Notes: generated from the letters alone by a model not told the origin. Shown: positions 15,609-24,284, numbered from the stretch's first letter. The stretch is 45,722 bases of DNA from Chloroflexota bacterium (GCA_016209205.1 JACQWQ010000070.1:1-45722); one strand, 5' to 3'. Numbers and translations are program-made.

Positions 15609-18029
15609 ATGTTGTTACCTGTTCGTCCCAATCGCGAGCCAATCACTTTGGCCAAGATGCGTTTCAAGATCGTCCCCAACTTGCCCGAACACGACGTCGT
15701 TTACTCTGTCGCGACCGGACGGGATGGCAAGATTTACATGGGCGTCTCTAGCGAGTTCGGCGGAGCCGTCCACGCGCATTTCATGTCTTACGATCCCAAG
15801 ACCGATCAATTGCGCGACATTGCGGATTTGGAAAAGTGTCTCCCCGAAGGCAAGGATCGTCTGCGCCCGCCTCACGCCAAGATTCACACCTCGATGATGG
15901 CGCATCCTGATGGGCGAATCTTTTGGATCAGTCATGTCACTCCGCCGATCGCAGGCGAAAAGGCGCATCGCATCTACGAAATTTTTGGCGATCCCGAACG
16001 CGGTTACCTGGGCAGTTGCGTTTTCGTGTACGATCCGCGCACGGATGCAGCGCAGAACCTCGGTCGCCTCTATCCTTTCTGCGGCACGCGCTTTGCGACG
16101 TTGAATCCAGAGCGCGATGAGATTTACACCGTCTCGTATCCCACCACGCACTTTACCGTTTTTCGTATTCGCACCGGCGAGAGCGTTGACCTGGGGCGCA
16201 TCTCGCAGAACGATGCGATCGGACCTTGCTGGAGCGCGCAGGGCTGCGCGTACACCACCGACGACGACGGCTATATGATTCGCTACGACCCGGCGAAAGA
16301 AGAGTTGGAACGATTACCGGTGCGTATTCCGTCGCCGCCGGGACACATGGGACACGGCAATCGCGTGCGCCGCGTCAAAGTCGGACCCGATGGCGTGAAA
16401 TTGTACGGCATCACCGGTCTTTCGTGCCATCTGTACGAATACGATCCAACCGCGGGTCGTTGCGGGCAGATGCGCGACATCGGTCTGTTGATGGGCGAAG
16501 AAAAGTTTGAAGCGCCGAACAATGTGCCGCAAGGCAAGGCGCTCACTTTTGGGAACGATGGACAAATCTATGTTGCGCTGAATGTATCGGGTGAAATCGA
16601 AGGACCAGAGCCAGCGGTGCATATCGTGAGAGTGGATCCGGGCGCGCTCGATGGCGAAGACTATGGACGTATGGAAATCGCTGGAATGCTGCCGCTCCAC
16701 GCCGTCCAAGATGCATGTACCGACCTGGATGGTAATATCTACTTTGCCGTTGCAATGCCAGAGCCGCCAACATTCCTCGCCGCGTTTCATCCTTCCGGGT
16801 TACCCCAAAACATCGCGAAGAATCTGGAGCGAGAGGCGGCTCCGTATCGTCTAGCGCCGGCGCAACTCGCGGAACGAAAACACGCACTGGCTGCTCGAGT
16901 CAAGGCGAAGAATGTATATTGGTTCGAACGCGAGTGGGCGTTCGTCTCGCAAGGCACAGTCATCATGCACGACCTGGGATTTGAGGGCTATATGCCTCCG
17001 ATTCCTCCGGGCGAATGTGCGATCACTGCTCTCGCGTTGGGACCGCATCGCCGCTTGTATGGCGCGACGAGCGGTAAGAAGAGCCATCTCTTTGTCTATC
17101 GCGTGGAAGCGCATCAGGCGCGAACGCTTGCGTATCCGATTGACTTGGGCGTTCTCAATTTCGATGGCGTCGAGCAAACCGGCTGTGCTGCACTCATCGA
17201 AGGTATTGACGGCTGCATCTACGGCGGGACGAGCGCAGGGATTCTCTTTCGTCACAATCCGGGGACAGAGGTGCCGATCGCGCTTCCCGAGTTCACATAT
17301 TTTCCTCATCCGTTCGATGGAACGCAAATAGAAGACCTGGGGACGCCGATTGCTGGCGAAGGAATTCAGGCGCTGGTTGCAAATCCAGCGCGCGGACTGA
17401 TTTATGGACTGACACCCGGGGGGACGCTCTTCTCTTTCGATCCGAAATCGCGCGCCGTGGAAAAACTCGCGCGCCTTGAAGGTCCTTGCGTCTCTCATAC
17501 ACTCTTGTGCGATCCTGCCGGCAATCTGTACGGTTCGATGGGCGAAGGGCAGTTGTTTCAATATCGAACCGCCGAGGCGCGCTTGCGCGTTCTGCCCGAC
17601 TTGATTCCATGCGGCAAAGGACGCGCTTACCTGAACGCGATGACGGCATGTGTTTGGGGACGCGATGGCATTGCGTACGCCGGCACGAGCGCGGACGGCG
17701 TGTTGTTCGCGATGGAATTTCAAGACGAGGATGTGAAGATTCGTTCGCTCGGCAAACCAACTTGGTCGGGACATATTCGCGCACTCATAGCCGGTCATGA
17801 TGGAATTATTTACGGCATCGCCGGCAGAGCCGATGTTTTTTCGCGCCTCTTTTGCTTCGACCCAAAGACGCGCGAACTGCGCGACCTGGGAATTTTGCAG
17901 GCGTCCCTCGTTCGCCCCTGGGTTGGACAGCGATTCGACGCGATGGCAGCGGGACCCAACGGCGAAATTTTCCTGGGAGAGTCAGATCGAATCTCTCATC
18001 TGTTTGTCTATTATCCACCCGTTCATTGA
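15609..18029 (+). CDS. Large beta-propeller (SMP-30/YVTN-like repeat) protein
   Basis: An 806-residue protein built from many blades of about 40-50 residues with the pattern 'GRDGKIYMGVS...FSYDPKTDQLRDIADL'. Repeats include RDGKIYMGV, PDGVKLYGITG, NDGQIYVAL, DGCIYGGTSAGILF and GPNGEIFLGESD. No signal peptide is seen, so it is probably cytoplasmic. The ATG at 15609 is chosen because the frame upstream is the remnant region and not propeller. The function is unknown; propellers of this kind can be lactonases, lyases or binding scaffolds. It opens the sugar locus and ends abruptly at LFVYYPP where a binding-protein fragment is fused, so a few C-terminal residues may be lost. Confidence 0.7.
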   Translation: MLLPVRPNREPITLAKMRFKIVPNLPEHDVVYSVATGRDGKIYMGVSSEFGGAVHAHFMSYDPKTDQLRDIADLEKCLPEGKDRLRPPHAKIHTSMMAHPDGRIFWISHVTPPIAGEKAHRIYEIFGDPERGYLGSCVFVYDPRTDAAQNLGRLYPFCGTRFATLNPERDEIYTVSYPTTHFTVFRIRTGESVDLGRISQNDAIGPCWSAQGCAYTTDDDGYMIRYDPAKEELERLPVRIPSPPGHMGHGNRVRRVKVGPDGVKLYGITGLSCHLYEYDPTAGRCGQMRDIGLLMGEEKFEAPNNVPQGKALTFGNDGQIYVALNVSGEIEGPEPAVHIVRVDPGALDGEDYGRMEIAGMLPLHAVQDACTDLDGNIYFAVAMPEPPTFLAAFHPSGLPQNIAKNLEREAAPYRLAPAQLAERKHALAARVKAKNVYWFEREWAFVSQGTVIMHDLGFEGYMPPIPPGECAITALALGPHRRLYGATSGKKSHLFVYRVEAHQARTLAYPIDLGVLNFDGVEQTGCAALIEGIDGCIYGGTSAGILFRHNPGTEVPIALPEFTYFPHPFDGTQIEDLGTPIAGEGIQALVANPARGLIYGLTPGGTLFSFDPKSRAVEKLARLEGPCVSHTLLCDPAGNLYGSMGEGQLFQYRTAEARLRVLPDLIPCGKGRAYLNAMTACVWGRDGIAYAGTSADGVLFAMEFQDEDVKIRSLGKPTWSGHIRALIAGHDGIIYGIAGRADVFSRLFCFDPKTRELRDLGILQASLVRPWVGQRFDAMAAGPNGEIFLGESDRISHLFVYYPPVH

Positions 18030-18147
18030 GCCAGGCGCGATGGCACCACTCGGTCTCCTGACTCCGCTAGACGATCTGATGCCCAAAGACGTGTTTGACG
18101 ACATGTATGCCGGCGTTCGCGAGGCGATCAAGTGGACCAGCGACGGC
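18017..18147 (+). pseudogene. Fragment of a second copy of the sugar-binding-protein gene
   Basis: The frame encodes FIEPGAMAPLGLLTPLDDLM and then PKDVFDDMYAGVREAIKW, nearly the same as residues of the intact binding protein encoded around 23203-23335 (DDLLPKDVFDDMYAGVREEIKW). The DNA differs at many third positions, so it is an old duplicate and not an assembly echo. It starts inside the last codons of the propeller gene and ends near the start of the dehydrogenase island. It marks a recombination edge. Confidence 0.85.
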
Positions 18148-18185
18148 AGATGCTCAATACGTTATCATTCCCGGGCAAAGGGGCA

Positions 18186-19202
18186 ATGGCGATACGCACA
18201 CCGAGGGAGGATGTGCCAGTGATTGTCGTGTCCGAGGTGATGTGGCCAGCGGGCCTGGATGTGCTCACCACCTTTGCGTCCACCCTTTACGATCCCAGCC
18301 TCTGGAGAAGACCAGAGGAGATGTTGCGCCATCTGCGAACCGCATCCGCGCTCATCGTGAGGAACCAAACTCGAGTGGATGGGCAACTGATGGAGCGCGC
18401 CCCCAAGCTCAAGGTGGTAGGTCGCCTAGGGGTCGGTCTTGACAACATCGATCTTGACGAGGCGCAGCAGCGGGACATTGCGGTGACCTGGGCAAAGGGC
18501 GCGAACGCTATCTCGGTCGCGGAGTTCGTGATCGGCAGCATCCTGACCTTGGCCAGGCAGTTCCACCGCCTGGACCCGTCGGTGCGACAAGGCGAATGGA
18601 ATCGTCCGAACTTTTCCGGAAGCGAGATCTATGGCAAGTGTCTGGGGGTTATCGGTCTCGGGGACATCGGCAGGAAAGTCTGCGACCGAGCTTGCGCCCT
18701 TGGGATGCGCCTCCTAGCTTTCGATCCTTATATCACTCAGCTCGACCCCACGATGCTGGCTCGTGGAGTGAAGATGTCCGATCTTGACACCCTACTCGGG
18801 GAATCCGACTTCGTGTCCATCCATGTCCCCCTGACGGCGAGCACCCATCATGCGATTGGCGCCCGCGAGCTGGGGCTGCTGCCGAAGGGAGCCTATCTGA
18901 TCAACACTTCCCGAGGAGGGGTCATCGATGAGGTCGCCCTCTATGCAGCCTTGAAGGAGCGAAGAATCGCCGGGGCAGCGCTTGATGTCCGCGAGCAGGA
19001 ACCCCCGCCGGATGACGATCCCTTCAGGTCGCTCGACAATGTCCTGATGAGCCCACATGTGGCGGGCTTCACCGAGGAAGCCCAGACGCGAACATCAATC
19101 ATGGTGGCCGAGGATGTCATCCGCGTACTGCAAGGAGGGCGTCCCCACTTTCCGGCCATTGGGGAGTTGCATGAAACTCTGCTTCCAAACGCTGCGAGTT
19201 GA
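18186..19202 (+). CDS. D-isomer-specific 2-hydroxyacid dehydrogenase
   Basis: A 338-residue NAD-dependent dehydrogenase of the SerA/2-hydroxyacid family. The Rossmann turn is GVIGLGDIGRKV; VVGRLGVGLDNIDLD is the substrate-domain strand; the catalytic Arg is in INTSRGGVIDE, the Glu in DVREQEPPPDDDPF and the His in SPHVAGF. The N-terminus (VIVVSEVM...SALIVRNQTRVD) resembles the (S)-sulfolactate dehydrogenase SlcC branch, as far as I can judge. The ATG at 18186 follows AAAGGGG; earlier in-frame starts fall in the binding-protein remnant. It opens an island with a cupin and a 2-oxoacid:ferredoxin oxidoreductase, so it may make the 2-oxoacid that enzyme uses. Codon style differs from the flanking genes. 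Confidence 0.87.
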   Translation: MAIRTPREDVPVIVVSEVMWPAGLDVLTTFASTLYDPSLWRRPEEMLRHLRTASALIVRNQTRVDGQLMERAPKLKVVGRLGVGLDNIDLDEAQQRDIAVTWAKGANAISVAEFVIGSILTLARQFHRLDPSVRQGEWNRPNFSGSEIYGKCLGVIGLGDIGRKVCDRACALGMRLLAFDPYITQLDPTMLARGVKMSDLDTLLGESDFVSIHVPLTASTHHAIGARELGLLPKGAYLINTSRGGVIDEVALYAALKERRIAGAALDVREQEPPPDDDPFRSLDNVLMSPHVAGFTEEAQTRTSIMVAEDVIRVLQGGRPHFPAIGELHETLLPNAAS

Positions 19203-19240
19203 AAAATCCGATAGTACAAGGGACTACGGAGGTCGCTCAG

Positions 19241-19591
19241 ATGTCGGCACAAGAGGGAAGGCTGTTCCGCGTATCGGAAACTGAGGAAGAACCTCTTCAC
19301 GGCGGGGCACGCGTCCGGCGGGTCATCACGAGACAGTCCACCGGAGCCGATCTGACGGTGTCTGTCGCCCGGCTGCAACCCGGACAGGGGCATGGCTGGC
19401 ACACCCACGAGACCAGTGACGAAGCCCTCTACATTATCGAGGGTGAGGGAACCTTGTCCCTGGAAGATAGGGAGTTGAAGTACGGCTCCGACTGCATGCT
19501 GTTTGTCCCCCGGGGGACTCGCCACCAAAACTTCAATACCGGAACGAAGGAAGTCGTGCTGGTGTCGATCTTCAATCCGGCTATCAGATAG
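19241..19591 (+). CDS. Small single-domain cupin protein
   Basis: A 116-residue cupin with the metal motif 1 GHGWHTHETSDEALYIIEGEG-like pattern (His-x-His...Glu) and motif 2 PRGTRHQNFN. GGAGG lies 8 bases before the ATG at 19241. Cupins of this size are sugar or acid isomerases, dioxygenases or binding proteins; there is no way to tell here. It lies between the dehydrogenase (39 bases before) and the ferredoxin subunit (80 bases after), so it probably acts on the same metabolite. Confidence 0.8.
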   Translation: MSAQEGRLFRVSETEEEPLHGGARVRRVITRQSTGADLTVSVARLQPGQGHGWHTHETSDEALYIIEGEGTLSLEDRELKYGSDCMLFVPRGTRHQNFNTGTKEVVLVSIFNPAIR

Positions 19592-19670
19592 ACGGCTGTC
19601 GCATGCACGGGCGATCGCCCCGGTTCGGGGACCACGTGGCGGACGACATCTCCACATACGAGAGGACTCA

Positions 19671-19979
19671 ATGAACGATAGCTCCCAGGAGTTGAACGGA
19701 ATGACGCAGCTTTCGACCATCGGCCCCGTGTACGGCCCGGGTGAAAGTGTTACCCGCAAGACGGGGTCCTGGCGGATCCGCCGACCTGTCGTCAACCTCG
19801 AGCTCTGCGTGAAGCGGGAGGGACAGGCCTGTCCGGTCTGTTGGGTCGTGTGCCCGGACATGTCCATTCTCGAGGTCCATCGTGGCGTCGAAGTGAACTA
19901 TGACTACTGTAAGGGGTGCGGCCTTTGCGCTTACGAGTGCCCGGCACATGCGATCGAGATGATTCAGGAGGGATCCTGA
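19671..19979 (+). CDS. 2-oxoacid:ferredoxin oxidoreductase, delta (2x[4Fe-4S]) subunit
   Basis: A 102-residue ferredoxin-like protein. Cluster motifs are C-x7-C-x2-C-x3-CP (beginning at ELCVKREGQACPVC) and CKGCGLCAYECP; the first has a longer first spacing, a feature of PorD-type delta subunits (known family pattern). It carries electrons from the TPP enzyme to ferredoxin. The alpha gene starts 2 bases after its stop. The long N-terminal stretch has the LSTIGPVYGPGESV leader seen in delta subunits of pyruvate/2-oxoisovalerate enzymes. An in-frame longer reading from 19503 overlaps the cupin and is rejected. Confidence 0.9.
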   Translation: MNDSSQELNGMTQLSTIGPVYGPGESVTRKTGSWRIRRPVVNLELCVKREGQACPVCWVVCPDMSILEVHRGVEVNYDYCKGCGLCAYECPAHAIEMIQEGS

Positions 19980-19981
19980 CG

Positions 19982-21139
19982 ATGCTTCGGCTCCTAGATG
20001 GGAATGCCGCGGCCAGCTACGGCGCAAAGCTCGCTCGCACCCAAATCGTGTCCGCAACGCCCATCACGCCGGCGTCGGAAATAGCCGAACACCTCATTAG
20101 GTTTATTGAAGCGGGTGAGTTGAGAGCCGAGTTCGTGGTGCCTGAAGGCGAGCACAGCACCATGGTCATCTGCATGGGGGCATCCATGACCGGTGCCCGC
20201 GTATTTACTGCAACGGCTTCACAGGGCCTGGCGTACATGCATGAGCCCCTTCACTTCGCGGCAGGCGGGCGTTTGCCAATCGTGATGGCGGTCCCGAATC
20301 GGAGCATCGCTCTCCCCTGGTGCAACTACCCGGACCATCAGATCGTCGTAGCCCAGCGCGATACAGGCTGGATTCAGCTTCACTGCGAGAACGCCCAGGA
20401 GGTTCTTGATACCTGCATCCAGGCGTTCCGGATTGCCGAGGATCCCAGGGTCTTGCTCCCGGTTATGGTGTGCTTCGACGGCTGGACCGTCTCCCTGCAT
20501 CACGAGGGCGTGGACATCCCGCCCCAGGACGAGGTGGACGCGTATTTGCCTGCCTACACTAGCCAACATTGTGTGCTCGACCCCGATAAGCCGAAGACCG
20601 TTGGGGCGGGAGCAGACGCCCTGCTTTACATGCAGTATCGGAGGCAGATGGAAGAGGCGATGGATGCCGCAAGAGCTGTCATTAAAACGACCGATGAGGA
20701 GTTCAGGGTTCGATTTGGTCGATCCTATGGTGGGATGCTCGACCAATATCGGTGCGAAGATGCTGCGGTCGTGCTGGTTGGGATGGGAGCGCTTGCCGAA
20801 GCCGCCCGCGCTGCCGCAGACGAACTGCGTCTGGAAGGGGCCCCGGTTGGGGTCGCGCGTATTCGTTCCTACCGTCCGTTCCCCCACGCCGAGCTGCGAG
20901 CCCTGGGGGAACGTGTTGAGGCAATTGCCGTCGTCGATCGCTCCAGTTCACCAGGGCTCGGAGGTCCTCTCGCATCGGAGGTCCGCGCAGTCCTGAGTGG
21001 GCTCCCCCGCTCCCCACAGGTGTATGGGTTCGTGGCAGGTCTCGGCGGCCACGAAATCAGCGTGGCCCATCTCCGAAAGGCTCTTTCCAGCGTGTCGATC
21101 GCGACCGGCCCTGCGTCCGAAGACCAGTGGTTGTGGTAG
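19982..21139 (+). CDS. 2-oxoacid:ferredoxin oxidoreductase, alpha subunit
   Basis: A 385-residue PorA/VorA-type subunit: the N-terminal pyrimidine-binding domain with GNAAASYGAKLARTQIV and TPITPASEI (YPITP in most), the VPEGEHSTMVICMGASMTGAR region with the conserved glutamate and FTATASQGLAYMHE, followed by the transketolase C-terminal-like part (DAAVVLVGMGALAEAARAA and VARIRSYRPFP). With beta, gamma and delta it forms a CoA-dependent, TPP- and Fe-S-containing decarboxylase of 2-oxoacids. The substrate (pyruvate, branched 2-oxoacids or another) is not evident. Confidence 0.92.
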   Translation: MLRLLDGNAAASYGAKLARTQIVSATPITPASEIAEHLIRFIEAGELRAEFVVPEGEHSTMVICMGASMTGARVFTATASQGLAYMHEPLHFAAGGRLPIVMAVPNRSIALPWCNYPDHQIVVAQRDTGWIQLHCENAQEVLDTCIQAFRIAEDPRVLLPVMVCFDGWTVSLHHEGVDIPPQDEVDAYLPAYTSQHCVLDPDKPKTVGAGADALLYMQYRRQMEEAMDAARAVIKTTDEEFRVRFGRSYGGMLDQYRCEDAAVVLVGMGALAEAARAAADELRLEGAPVGVARIRSYRPFPHAELRALGERVEAIAVVDRSSSPGLGGPLASEVRAVLSGLPRSPQVYGFVAGLGGHEISVAHLRKALSSVSIATGPASEDQWLW

Positions 21140-21156
21140 CGCCGAGGAGAAAAGCG

Positions 21157-22071
21157 ATGGAGGTGACTGAGCTAAAGATCTTATCGGAGCTGCCGAAGGA
21201 AGAGTACTTCATGTGTGGGCACAACGAATGCCCAGCCTGCGGCGCTGCACTCGTTGTCCGGCTCGCCCTAAAAGTGCTCGGCCGGAACACCATCGTGGTG
21301 CTGCCCCCAAACGCCATCCTCGCCTCCGCCGTTCGCCTCTCCAGCTTTATGGTTCCGACGGCGAGCGCACCAATGGCGTCCGCCGCTGCGCTCGCGTCGG
21401 GCATCGTTCGCGGACGGCGGGTATTAGGGAACGATCGCGCAACAGTTGTGGTGTTCGGGGGGGATGCCAGCACAGTCGATATGGGGTTCCAGGCGCTCTC
21501 GGCTGCTGCGGCAAGAGGCGACGACTTCCTCTACATCTGTTACGACAACGAGAGCAACGTGAACACGGGAGATCAAGCGAGTAGCACCACGCCCCTCGGC
21601 GCCGTCACCCCGACGACTCCCCATGGAAAGGCCCATGTACCAAAGGACATGGCGATAATTATGGCGGAGCACGGCATTCCGTACGTGGCGACCGCCTCGG
21701 TGGCCATGTTGGGAGACTATGTGCAGAAAGTGCAGAAAGCTGCTTTGATCGAGGGTCCGAAGTATATCCATGTCCACACAGTGTGTCCGTGTGCTTGGAA
21801 GATTCCCGACGAGAGGATGCTGGAGGTCGGACGCCTCGCTGTCGAAACGAGGGCTTTTCCCCTGTTCGAGGTTCTTCGGGGAACCTTGCGCCTTACATAC
21901 ATTCCCGCGACATGTCTGCCTGTTGACGCATACCTGGGAGCGCAGGGGAGATTCAAGGAGATCTCCCCTTTGGGGCGTGCGAAATTTCAGGAGTGGGTCA
22001 ATGACAAGTGGGAGCGCTTGTACCGACGACATACGGCGGGGACCACTTCCGGGGGAGTTACAAGCGAATGA
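21157..22071 (+). CDS. 2-oxoacid:ferredoxin oxidoreductase, beta (TPP-binding) subunit
   Basis: A 304-residue PorB-type subunit. CGHNECPACGAAL supplies cluster cysteines; the TPP-Mg motif is GGDASTVDMGFQALSAA...CYDNESNVNTGDQ. In most pyruvate enzymes the last part reads YDNEAYMNTGIQRS, so the NVNTGDQASS here is a deviation close to the active site and could mean a different 2-oxoacid. The ATG at 21157 has GAGGAGAAAAG before it. The TGA overlaps the gamma ATG (ATGA), so translation is coupled. Confidence 0.92.
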   Translation: MEVTELKILSELPKEEYFMCGHNECPACGAALVVRLALKVLGRNTIVVLPPNAILASAVRLSSFMVPTASAPMASAAALASGIVRGRRVLGNDRATVVVFGGDASTVDMGFQALSAAAARGDDFLYICYDNESNVNTGDQASSTTPLGAVTPTTPHGKAHVPKDMAIIMAEHGIPYVATASVAMLGDYVQKVQKAALIEGPKYIHVHTVCPCAWKIPDERMLEVGRLAVETRAFPLFEVLRGTLRLTYIPATCLPVDAYLGAQGRFKEISPLGRAKFQEWVNDKWERLYRRHTAGTTSGGVTSE

Positions 22072-22637
22072 AGATGACAGAGATTCGGTGGCATGGGCGC
22101 GGTGGCCACGGGACTGTGACAGCCGGCATTCTTCTGGCAGAGGCGGCCGTCCAATCCGGTCTCGTCGCTAGGACGTTTCCCAACTTTGGCCCGTTCAGGC
22201 GCGGGAATCCAGTTCTGGTCTTCACTCGGGTGAGTTCTGGCCCAATCCGAGAAAGAGGACCTATCAAGGCACCCGATGTCGTGGTGGTGATGGATAAGGC
22301 CCTGCTAATCAACGGGGGCGCCCTCGACGGGCTCAAGGCCGAATCGGTCCTCATCATCAACACCACGCAAGAGCTGGTAGAACTCTCACGGCAGGTTGCT
22401 GGCTTGCTGTCAGAACGGAAACTGAAAGTCGTAGCGGTAGATGCGACCGGCATTGCGATCGAGGAATTGGGGGCCCCGTTTGCTAGCACGACGATCCTTG
22501 GCGCAGTCATCCGCGCGACAGGGATCGTGGACTTGGAGGCCATCAGCGCCGCCGTCAAGGCGCGACTTCCCGTGGCAGACTGGGATCGGAACCTTCGCGC
22601 AATTCAACGCGCCCATTACACGGCTAGGCAGAACTGA
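22068..22637 (+). CDS. 2-oxoacid:ferredoxin oxidoreductase, gamma subunit
   Basis: A 189-residue gamma subunit with the signature IRWHGRGGHGTVTAGILLAEAAV, FPNFGPFRRGNPVLVFTRVS and PDVVVVMDKALL. The start overlaps the beta stop by four bases; a longer reading from 22008 is a shadow of beta. It is the last gene of the delta-alpha-beta-gamma set, completing a full enzyme. About 30 bases after the stop begins sequence leading to the binding protein gene of the flanking sugar transporter. Confidence 0.92.
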   Translation: MKMTEIRWHGRGGHGTVTAGILLAEAAVQSGLVARTFPNFGPFRRGNPVLVFTRVSSGPIRERGPIKAPDVVVVMDKALLINGGALDGLKAESVLIINTTQELVELSRQVAGLLSERKLKVVAVDATGIAIEELGAPFASTTILGAVIRATGIVDLEAISAAVKARLPVADWDRNLRAIQRAHYTARQN

Positions 22638-22746
22638 CGGAACCTCCTGTGCTGCCTGTCGTGGATGAAAAAAGAAAGGAGGTGCGCTGGGAACAATGAC
22701 TGTATCTCAAGCACGCGTGATTCAACCGAATTCTCAAGGAGGAGAG

Positions 22747-24189
22747 ATGCGAATCAAATTACTCGCCGCTCTTTGCGGTGTGACCATCGTCGCGCTGCTT
22801 CTGGCAGCATGTGCAGCACCTACTCCTGCGCCTACGCCAGTCCCACCTACCCAGCCACCGGCGGCTCAACCGACTCAGCCACCGGCGGCTCAACCGACCC
22901 AGCCACCGGCGGCTCAACCGACTCAGCCACCGGCTGCAACTAAACCGCCAGCAGCCAAGGGGATCATGGGGCTAGATGTTCCGCAGGGGAAAGGCAAGTT
23001 GCGGGTGGGCGTCTATGCCTACATGACCCAGGGGATTGACTTTAAGCGACTGGTCAAAAAGTACACCGATACCTACCCCGGTGTCGAGGTCCAAATAATC
23101 GAGATCCCGGGCGAGGAATCGGCGTGGCAGCCGATGACGCAGAAGATGCAACTGGCTGCCCAGCAGAAGAAAGCCGACTGGGACATCGTCATTGGACCTA
23201 CACCATTCATCGAACCAGGTGCGATGGCGCCATTGGGCTTGCTAACTCCGCTGGACGACCTGCTGCCCAAGGATGTCTTTGACGACATGTACGCCGGAGT
23301 CCGCGAGGAGATCAAGTGGACTGGCGACGGCAAGAGTTACATGGTGCCCTGGTGGAGTGACGTCTTTGGCTTGATCTACCGTCCCTCGATGCTCAAAGAA
23401 GCGGTAGGCACGGACAAGCCGCCCGAGACCTGGGATGAGATCATCCAGTACTCGGACAAGATCAAGGCGAAATACGGCGACAAGATCGCAGCGTTTGGTG
23501 CAGACTGGACGTTCGGTCACCGCATGTTCATCCCGATGTTGAACACCTTCAGCGAAAAACCCTTCACCGAGGAAGGCGTGGTGAACCTGGATGACCCCGG
23601 CGCGCGCAAGACTCTGGAGTACATGCAGAAACTGTATCCGTACATGCCAGCCACAGCGCAGCAGGCGCTCGGATCGTCCAAAGCGTTCCAGTCCGCCGCG
23701 CTGGCGATGGAGATCTACTGGCAGCCGCAACTGCTGCGCGCCATCCAGGCGAAGCAACCCAAAGAGGACCTGAAGATGGTGGCATTCCCCAAAGGCACCA
23801 AGACAGGTACCATCTTCTGGACAGCCGGCGCGATGATCCCCACCTATTCTGCGAACAAAGAAGCCGCGCTGCACTTTGTCGTCAAGGGCTTGTATGACTA
23901 TGACGCCGTGCTCGACAGCAACGTCAACAACTGGAAGATCACGCCCTTCAAGTCCGCGATGAATGCGCTGAAGGACAAGGGGGCAATGCCCGATTGGGCG
24001 CCCGGCTTGCTTCCCACACTGGACACTGCCAAGCCCATCCCCTGCAACGCGTACTACCTGAACGTCGAACAACAAGTGATGCAGGAAGAGTTCGAGAAGA
24101 TGTTCCTCAAGGGGCAGAGCATTGATGATACCTTGGCGAACCTCAAGAAGCGGATCGCCGACGGTGTCGCCGAGATGAAGAAAAAGTAG
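22747..24189 (+). CDS. Sugar-type ABC transporter substrate-binding lipoprotein
   Basis: A 480-residue extracellular binding protein of the MalE/UgpB class. The signal peptide ends in LLLAAC with the cysteine at residue 22, followed by a linker of four PTQPPAAQ units and then the mature domain from LRVGVYAYMTQGIDFKRLVKKY. Binding-protein marks are KKADWDIVIGPTPFIEPG, PWWSDVFGLIYRP and GTIFWTAGAMIPTYSANKE. AAGGAGGAG is just upstream of the ATG at 22747; a longer start at 22696 is rejected as it precedes the signal peptide. It precedes two permeases. A broken older copy is at 18017. The ligand is probably a sugar or glycoside. Confidence 0.92.
   Translation: MRIKLLAALCGVTIVALLLAACAAPTPAPTPVPPTQPPAAQPTQPPAAQPTQPPAAQPTQPPAATKPPAAKGIMGLDVPQGKGKLRVGVYAYMTQGIDFKRLVKKYTDTYPGVEVQIIEIPGEESAWQPMTQKMQLAAQQKKADWDIVIGPTPFIEPGAMAPLGLLTPLDDLLPKDVFDDMYAGVREEIKWTGDGKSYMVPWWSDVFGLIYRPSMLKEAVGTDKPPETWDEIIQYSDKIKAKYGDKIAAFGADWTFGHRMFIPMLNTFSEKPFTEEGVVNLDDPGARKTLEYMQKLYPYMPATAQQALGSSKAFQSAALAMEIYWQPQLLRAIQAKQPKEDLKMVAFPKGTKTGTIFWTAGAMIPTYSANKEAALHFVVKGLYDYDAVLDSNVNNWKITPFKSAMNALKDKGAMPDWAPGLLPTLDTAKPIPCNAYYLNVEQQVMQEEFEKMFLKGQSIDDTLANLKKRIADGVAEMKKK
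22846..22938 (+). repeat. 24-bp tandem repeat in the lipoprotein linker
   Basis: About four 24-base units (core CAGCCACCGGCGGCTCAACC) encode PTQPPAAQ repeats. The units differ by ACT/ACC third bases only, so they are recent. The number probably varies between strains and sets the linker length. Confidence 0.85.
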
Positions 24190-24228
24190 GACAAGATCGA
24201 ATCTTGTCGTATGACTATCGCCCCGAAC

Positions 24229-24260
24229 CAGAAGGGGATGGCGTAAACCGTCCCCTTCTG
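24229..24260 (+). terminator. Hairpin between binding protein and permease genes
   Basis: CAGAAGGGGA (24229-24238) pairs perfectly with TCCCCTTCTG (24251-24260). A smaller hairpin, ACAAGAT with ATCTTGT (24191-24207), is just before it. There is no T-run, so it is more likely a partial terminator or an mRNA-stabilising end that lets the binding protein outnumber the permeases. Confidence 0.6.
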
Positions 24261-24284
24261 CCACCCTGCTCGAGAGGGAGACCC

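Noticed and set aside
18150..18185. ATG at 18150 as the start of the dehydrogenase
   Set aside because: The codons resemble more of the binding-protein remnant region, and the dehydrogenase family begins shortly before VIVVSE; ATG 18186 with AAAGGGG upstream is better.
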